From Methanolinea sp. (GTDB lineage: Archaea; Halobacteriota; Methanomicrobia; Methanomicrobiales; Methanospirillaceae), in contig JALOPW010000003.1 in NCBI GenBank assembly GCA_025453675.1, forward strand, positions 1 to 64,000: a stretch of 64,000 nt of DNA, in the 5' to 3' direction. How positions within the stretch are numbered: position 1 is the first letter of the stretch; every line of letters starts with the position of its first letter. This document shows, one piece after another, positions 62,325 through 64,000 of the stretch. The translations under genes and the position numbers were made by a program. Under the pieces are notes generated by a model. The model was not told the DNA's origin, searched no databases, and saw only the letters and a program-made list of their open reading frames with translations.

Positions 62325-63125
62325 ATGGACGAATTTCAGAGCTTACTCCAGACAATACAACGTCTTTTCAACATCCAGTGCTCGAATTACAAGGAAGATT
62401 ATATCAAGCGCCGGCTTGCATCAAGGATGAACTCCAGGCGTATCCCAACTTATAAAGAGTACCAGGAATACCTCCTCAAGAACAAAGAAGAGCATGAAGC
62501 GCTGAAGAATGCACTTACGATCAATGTCACGAAGTTCTTTCGTGACCCCCCTGTCTTCGAGGTTGTAAAGACAGAGATTTTCTCTCCAATATTACGTAAG
62601 AAAAAGAAACTACGCCTCTGGAGTGCCGGATGTTCCTCTGGGGAGGAGCCCTATTCCTATGCGATCATGCTCTATGACCTCACCGCCATCCAAAAAGACG
62701 TGGACTGGATGGTAATTGCCACCGATATCGATGATACCATACTCAGAAAGGCAAAAGAAGGGGTGTATGAGAAAACATCCCTCGAACTGGTGTCAGAGAG
62801 CCAGCTCCGCCGTCATTTCAAGCAGAGGGATGATGGGAAGTACGAGATCAAGCCGCATATCAGGGAGAAAGTCAAGTTCCAGCACCATGACCTGATGTCG
62901 GGGGTTCCTGCCAGCCGTTTCTTTGATGTCGTCTCCTGCCGGAATGTCACCATCTATTTCAATGACAGGCAGAAGACCGATCTGGTGCATATGTTTTACC
63001 AGGGGCTCAGCCCGGGCGGCTATTACGTGATGGGAATGTCTGAATTCTTAAGCCGGGAAGTGGAGGATCTCTTTGCACCCTTTCGGCCTCTCCAGAAGAT
63101 ATTTGTACGAAAGGATACCAAATAG
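62325..63125 (+). CDS. cheR: Chemotaxis protein methyltransferase CheR
   Basis: A 266-residue SAM-dependent enzyme that methylates receptor glutamates. Typical are NVTKFFRDPPVF, LWSAGCSSGEEPYSYAIML, ATDIDDTILRKA and DVVSCRNVTIYF. The operon has no cheA, cheB or cheY in this window, so the kinase must be encoded elsewhere. Confidence 0.94.
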   Translation: MDEFQSLLQTIQRLFNIQCSNYKEDYIKRRLASRMNSRRIPTYKEYQEYLLKNKEEHEALKNALTINVTKFFRDPPVFEVVKTEIFSPILRKKKKLRLWSAGCSSGEEPYSYAIMLYDLTAIQKDVDWMVIATDIDDTILRKAKEGVYEKTSLELVSESQLRRHFKQRDDGKYEIKPHIREKVKFQHHDLMSGVPASRFFDVVSCRNVTIYFNDRQKTDLVHMFYQGLSPGGYYVMGMSEFLSREVEDLFAPFRPLQKIFVRKDTK

Positions 63126-63136
63126 CCGCCCCACTC

Positions 63137-64000
63137 TTATAATGCCTCCTTTTCCCTCCAGTTCCCTGCAGGAACAAGTAGCTCGAATCTTGCCCCCCTG
63201 CCGTATGTCCCTGTCTCCCTGATCGAGATATCAGTGACAGCCAGTATCTGCCGGGAGAGGAAGAGCGAATGTGCTTTGTGGATGCCATGCCCCCACTCAA
63301 AGAGTGTTGCCTTCTCCCTCTCCGGAATCCCCACGCCATCATCCTCATAGGTGATGCACAGGGCTTCCTCCCTCTCCTTCGAGGTCACCCGTATTGATGT
63401 GACTTTCTTTCCATGCACGATGGAGTTCTCGAGGAGCGTGGAGAAGATCCGCCCGCAATCCCGGTCCGTGAAGACTTCGACCCCCCTGATATCAGAAAAA
63501 AACCGGATGTGGGCCAGTTTTTGAGAGGAGAGTGACCTGGTGAGGATATCCTCAATGAGGTACCATCCGGGTACTTTGATATCATCATCAAGGTACTCCT
63601 CGATGAGGTTGAGGTGAAACCTGAGGTTCTCGAGAATCATCGTCTCTTCCTGCAGGAGTTGATGGACCATCTCCTGGTTTGCTGACTGTTCCACTCTCTT
63701 CAGAGTGTCTGTTGCAAGCGAGAGCTGGTTTAAGGAGAACCTCCGGAAGAGTGCACTCAGCTGGAATGACTGCTTGCACGCCCGGATGTACGATGGATCG
63801 ATCTCTCCGCCCTTCGCATGCACCCCCTCATGCAGACCCTCGCCAGGTGAAGTGACCCTGAATATGATACCAGTTCCCGGTTTCCCGGACTGGAACTGCA
63901 GAGGGATTATCTTTTTCCTGACGGCCCATGTATCCTGGCCAAGGGTGAGGGATCCTTCAATCTCGCGTTCGCCGCTTTCCGGTATTTCCCGGAGGCTGCT
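63137..64000 (-). CDS. Sensor histidine kinase, C-terminal part cut by the window end
   Basis: The minus frame is open from base 64000 to the stop at 63137 (287 residues seen). The first 60 residues read like the end of a PAS domain (SLTLGQDTWAVRKKII, then TGIIFRVTSPGEG). A helical segment and a HATPase domain with LLENSIVHG, YEDDGVGIP and SLFLSRQILAVT follow. A typical HisKA H-box is not visible: the helical region has only MVHQLLQEETM and FHLNLIEEYL. A GTG at 63823 would make a 228-residue product, but the open upstream frame makes that unlikely. Convergent with cheR, 11 bases apart. Confidence 0.85.
   Translation of the reverse strand, partial: SSLREIPESGEREIEGSLTLGQDTWAVRKKIIPLQFQSGKPGTGIIFRVTSPGEGLHEGVHAKGGEIDPSYIRACKQSFQLSALFRRFSLNQLSLATDTLKRVEQSANQEMVHQLLQEETMILENLRFHLNLIEEYLDDDIKVPGWYLIEDILTRSLSSQKLAHIRFFSDIRGVEVFTDRDCGRIFSTLLENSIVHGKKVTSIRVTSKEREEALCITYEDDGVGIPEREKATLFEWGHGIHKAHSLFLSRQILAVTDISIRETGTYGRGARFELLVPAGNWREKEAL

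Overview
The window reads as a chromosomal segment of a hydrogenotrophic methanogenic archaeon, most likely of the order Methanomicrobiales. The support is gene content: most of the coenzyme F430 pathway (cfbA, cfbE, cfbD, cfbB), a methanogenesis-marker-9 protein, beta-RFA-P synthase for methanopterin, an F420H2 oxidase, a DUF2115 protein, an archaeal phosphoribulokinase, diphthine synthase, archaeal NusA, and many PKD/PEGA surface proteins and PAS kinases. AT-rich TATA boxes lie about 25-40 bases before several starts. Genus assignment is inference.

Layout. 1-11 kb: a membrane histidine kinase, a coiled-coil protein with a Y-family polymerase, secreted proteins including a 13-PKD-domain giant, and a TPR protein. 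11-15 kb: a solitary nitrogenase-component-1-like protein (NifD-like) behind a LarE-type sulfur transferase, divergent from moeB-moaD-moaE genes. 15-28 kb: an accessory, membrane and stress region with a PEGA protein, zinc ribbons, PsiE, an MFS pump, a universal stress protein, an archaeal RNase III, and a histidine kinase split by one in-frame TAG. 28.7-34 kb: tRNA-Glu, ilvE and the cfb operon. 34-41 kb: marker 9, CitG-like, DUF447, hypE-hypA, RFA-P synthase, DUF2148, rubredoxin and fprA. 41.5-47.6 kb: phosphoribulokinase, a TrkH-type channel, then an uncharacterised three-gene nitrogenase-like operon (NifH-like, NifD-like, NifK-like). 47.9-50.8 kb: leuC-leuD-leuB. 51-57.5 kb: SIMPL, NusA, HisE, DUF151, a flippase-like protein, DUF357, DphB, and a degenerate RecA-like protein paired with a RecA-like/GTPase fusion. 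57.5-60 kb: DtxR-FeoA and FeoB. 60-64 kb: a soluble chemoreceptor with CheW and CheR, and a histidine kinase cut by the window end.

How it fits together. Nickel and tetrapyrrole enzymology recurs: CfbA/B/D/E make F430 precursors, HypA/HypE mature NiFe hydrogenases, and LarE homologues can build nickel-pincer cofactor. Four proteins of the nitrogenase component-1 superfamily lie in the window: CfbD with two cluster-type cysteines, and three others that each keep three. The only NifH-type reductase here sits with the uncharacterised pair and not with cfbD. That nitrogenase-like set, with the LarE-linked relative 32 kb away, is the best candidate for an undescribed system.

A second theme is a family of dispersed repeats (five copies) made of consecutive hairpins whose stems show compensatory changes between copies. 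The three forward copies lie between convergent genes.
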